DNA of 45,012 bases, taken from contig NZ_LYUZ01000095.1 in NCBI RefSeq assembly GCF_001679925.1, positions 1 to 45,012 on the forward strand, given 5' to 3'. This DNA is from Leisingera sp. JC1. GTDB taxonomy: Bacteria; Pseudomonadota; Alphaproteobacteria; Rhodobacterales; Rhodobacteraceae. The notes beneath the pieces were generated by a model. It did not search any database and had not been told where the DNA came from. It saw only the letters and a program-made list of their open reading frames with translations. The translations under genes were made by a program, and so were the position numbers. Shown piece after piece: positions 43,124 to 45,012 of the stretch (within the stretch, counting starts at the first letter, position 1; every line of letters starts with the position of its first letter).

Positions 43124-43765
43124 TCAGTCGGGGGCGATGCTTTCGAGCATGTCGAGGTCGCCGGACAGCAGTGCCGGTTCGGCGCGGGTGATGAGGTCTG
43201 CGGGCCAGTCCCACCATTTGAGCGCCAGCAGGCGGGCGATCTGGGGCTTGGAGAAGCGGTGCCCATGCACCGCGCCCGGATTGCCGGTGATGATGGCATA
43301 GGGCGGCACGCTGCCGCGCACCACGGCGCCGGCGCCGATGATGGCGCCATCACCGATGCGCGCACCTGGCAGGATCAGCGCGCCGTAACCGATCCAGACG
43401 TCATTGCCGACGATGGTGTCGCGGGTGTCGGGCTGGAAGCCGGCCATCTGATCCGGGTCAAAGACCGGGAACGGAAAGCAGCTGAGCCCGTCCTGCGCGT
43501 GATTGGCCGAGGCGGTGATGAAGCGCACCCCGTGGGCGATCTGGCAGAAGCGGCCGATCACCAGCCGCTCCCGCGATCCGGGGAACAGGTAGGGCGCCAG
43601 GTGCTGCGCCCAGTCCTGCGGCGGGTCGAAATCGGAGGCGTAAGTATAGTCGCCTGCCTTGATGTTCGGATGATCGAGGACCTGGCTCAGCATTACGGTG
43701 CCCGCGTGGGGCGTGCCGTCGGGCAGGATGATCGGGTTGCGCTTGCGGGGATCGGGAAGCGGCAT
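43124..43765 (-). CDS. CatB/Vat-type hexapeptide O-acetyltransferase
   Basis: A 213-residue left-handed beta-helix acyltransferase of the xenobiotic acetyltransferase group. Hexapeptide repeats appear as IGRFCQIAHGVRFITASANH and TIVGNDVWIGYGALILPGAR, IGDGAIIGAGAVVRGSVPPY. The conserved His (SANHAQDGLS) fits the catalytic base of CatB/VatD enzymes, and HRFSKPQIARLLALKWWDWP is the usual C-terminal tail. Members acetylate chloramphenicol, streptogramins or sugars; no resistance can be claimed. It is next to the flavin reductase gene on the same strand. Confidence 0.88.
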   Translation of the reverse strand: MPLPDPRKRNPIILPDGTPHAGTVMLSQVLDHPNIKAGDYTYASDFDPPQDWAQHLAPYLFPGSRERLVIGRFCQIAHGVRFITASANHAQDGLSCFPFPVFDPDQMAGFQPDTRDTIVGNDVWIGYGALILPGARIGDGAIIGAGAVVRGSVPPYAIITGNPGAVHGHRFSKPQIARLLALKWWDWPADLITRAEPALLSGDLDMLESIAPD

Positions 43766-43773
43766 GGCGGGCC

Positions 43774-44379
43774 TCAGTCGTCGGGGCGGGTGAGCGGGAA
43801 CAGGTCGCGCACTACTGAGTAGTCGCGGTAGCCGAGGCGGGCCAGCGGCTGGAACGCGGTGACGTCAAAGGTTCCGTCGCGCAGGCAGTCGTCGTGCAGG
43901 TGCACGCCAGTGACCTCGCCGAACACCACCTTGTTCGCCTCGCCCGGCAGGGTGACAATCCGGGTGAGCTTGCATTCCAGTGCGGCAGGCGCGGCGGCGA
44001 CGCGGGAACAGGTGATGGTCTCGCATTCATCGGCCTCAAGGCCTGCGTGGGCAAATTCATCCACGTCCTTGGGCAGCGCGCCGGAGCTGGCGTTCATCGC
44101 ATCGCGCAGCGCGTAGGAGACCACGTTGACGCAAAAGACGCCGGTGGCCTCGATATTGGCGACCGAATCCTTGGTGCCGTCCTGATCCGGCTTGGCGCTG
44201 GTGGAGGCGAACATCACCTGCGGCGGGGTGTAGGCGACGGCGTTGAAGAAGGAATAGGGCGCCAGGTTGTTCACCCCGTCCGGCGATCGGCTGGAGATCC
44301 AGCCGATCGGGCGCGGCGTGACAATGGCGTTGAACGGATTGTGGGGGAGGCCGTGGCCGTCCTCGGGCCGGTAGAACAT
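43774..44379 (-). CDS. Flavin reductase-like FMN-binding protein
   Basis: A 201-residue split-barrel flavoprotein of the flavin reductase family. Starting MFYRPEDGHGLPHNPFNAIV, it contains PRPIGWISSRSPDGVNNLAP, YSFFNAVAYTPPQVMFAS and NIEATGVFCVNVVSYALRDA, the FMN-contact strands. It probably reduces or binds FMN for a partner oxygenase, but no oxygenase is adjacent. The next gene on the strand, the acetyltransferase, starts 8 bases after its stop, so they share a transcript. Confidence 0.9.
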   Translation of the reverse strand: MFYRPEDGHGLPHNPFNAIVTPRPIGWISSRSPDGVNNLAPYSFFNAVAYTPPQVMFASTSAKPDQDGTKDSVANIEATGVFCVNVVSYALRDAMNASSGALPKDVDEFAHAGLEADECETITCSRVAAAPAALECKLTRIVTLPGEANKVVFGEVTGVHLHDDCLRDGTFDVTAFQPLARLGYRDYSVVRDLFPLTRPDD

Positions 44380-44477
44380 TTCTGTTTCCTGCTCTGGTCA
44401 TAGATGTTTGCCCAAGGCTTACGCCCATGCTAGGCCAAACGCCAGCCTGCAGGGAAGAATGCGGAGGCAGGGACGGC

Positions 44478-44966
44478 GTGATCGAATTGAGGGCAGAGCA
44501 GCCGGAGGACCGGTGGGAGGTTGAGGCGCTCTATGACCTGTGCTTTGCGCCCGGGCGCGAGGCGCTGTCATCCTACCGTCTGCGCGACGGGGTGCCGCCG
44601 GTTGAGGGCCTGAGCGAGGTGGCCCGCGACAGTGATGGCATTCTGGCCGCAGCGATCCGGTACTGGCCGGTTCTGATTGGCGGTGCCTCTGCGCTGCTGC
44701 TGGGTCCGGTGGCGGTGCACCCGACGCGGCAGGGCGAGGGGCTGGGCGGGTCTTTGATTCGCGACAGCCTGGCCAAGGCAGAGGAAACCGGCTGGGCCAG
44801 GGTGATGCTGGTCGGCGATGCGCCCTATTACAGGCGGTTCGGCTTCTCCAAGCTGATAGGGGTCGAAATGCCGCCGCCGACCAACCCGGAGCGGGTTCTG
44901 GGGCTGGCGCTGCAGGCGGGTGCCTGGGACGGCGTGCAGGGGCAGGTGGGCCGCTGGCAGGCTTGA
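44478..44966 (+). CDS. GNAT N-acetyltransferase (YhbS-like)
   Basis: A 162-residue GNAT protein. The acetyl-CoA signature is LGPVAVHPTRQGEGLGGSLI, then MLVGDAPYYRRFGFSKL, which together are typical of the YhbS subgroup. The GTG at 44478 is chosen because IELRAEQPEDRWEVEALYDL begins the fold and GGAGGCAGGGA precedes it; the ORF extends 17 codons upstream to an ATG at 44427 with no family-like residues. It is divergent from the flavin reductase gene across about 98 bases. The substrate is unknown. Confidence 0.87.
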   Translation: MIELRAEQPEDRWEVEALYDLCFAPGREALSSYRLRDGVPPVEGLSEVARDSDGILAAAIRYWPVLIGGASALLLGPVAVHPTRQGEGLGGSLIRDSLAKAEETGWARVMLVGDAPYYRRFGFSKLIGVEMPPPTNPERVLGLALQAGAWDGVQGQVGRWQA

Positions 44967-45012
44967 AATTGTGCCTTTCGCTGCCGATCTTTAGGAAGGC
45001 AGAGGAGACACA

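Noticed and set aside
43124-43765. Acquired antibiotic resistance gene (vat/catB)
   Set aside because: Hexapeptide acetyltransferases of this kind are widespread core genes in Rhodobacterales, base composition matches the neighbours, and no mobile element is near.

Overview
The window looks like a chromosomal stretch from a marine alphaproteobacterium of the Rhodobacterales (Roseobacter group; Leisingera/Phaeobacter/Ruegeria-like). This rests on high GC with strong GC3 bias, on the gene orders (ctaC-ctaB-small ORF-ctaG-ctaE-surf1-thrC-M16 peptidase; tldD beside ctaC; dprA-topA), and on the Flp pilin style with a GAVTVDWVVLTA segment. The genus call is an inference from remembered synteny, not a search. 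No rRNA, tRNA, CRISPR array, insertion sequence or prophage was seen.

Layout. 1-4.3 kb: the 3' end of folD with its terminator, then on the minus strand a PaaI-like thioesterase and two ligase-associated DNA repair genes (pdeM, lhr), without the ligase and exonuclease that often accompany them. 3.9-5.1 kb: a divergent pair, an HxlR regulator and a protein made of two tandem SnoaL-like domains, with a dyad operator candidate between them. 5.2-17.4 kb: a long minus-strand Tad (tight adherence/Flp pilus) locus with two Flp pilins, CpaB, the secretin CpaC, an OmpA-like lipoprotein, TadZ, TadA, TadB, TadC, two TPR lipoproteins and a prepilin peptidase, followed by an AAA+ ATPase of unassigned role. 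TadE/F/G-type minor pilins are absent from the window. Hairpins and terminators divide the locus into at least two transcription units.

17.7-25.4 kb: a disrupted lytic transglycosylase gene, a two-subunit 3-oxoacid CoA-transferase (scoAB), a glyoxalase-family gene divergent from a TetR regulator with twin palindromic operators, then topA and dprA. 25.6-34.7 kb: tldD, and divergently the aa3 cytochrome c oxidase assembly operon, with a perfect FNR-type site between them, running on into thrC, an M16 protease and a GNAT acetyltransferase.

34.7-45 kb: metabolic and housekeeping genes: an exported MBL-fold protein, an FAD-linked oxidase, apt, a DUF418-type membrane protein, mtnP, an exported PRC-barrel protein, a SulP transporter, a hexapeptide acetyltransferase, a flavin reductase and a GNAT enzyme. 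Many convergent or terminal positions carry clear intrinsic terminators.

No wholly novel multi-gene system was recognised. The most promising leads are the AAA+ ATPase at the end of the Tad locus, the regulatory architecture of that locus (internal terminator between the two pilin genes, CtrA-like box, dyads ahead of tadZ), the FNR box between tldD and ctaC, and the twin operator of the TetR/VOC pair.
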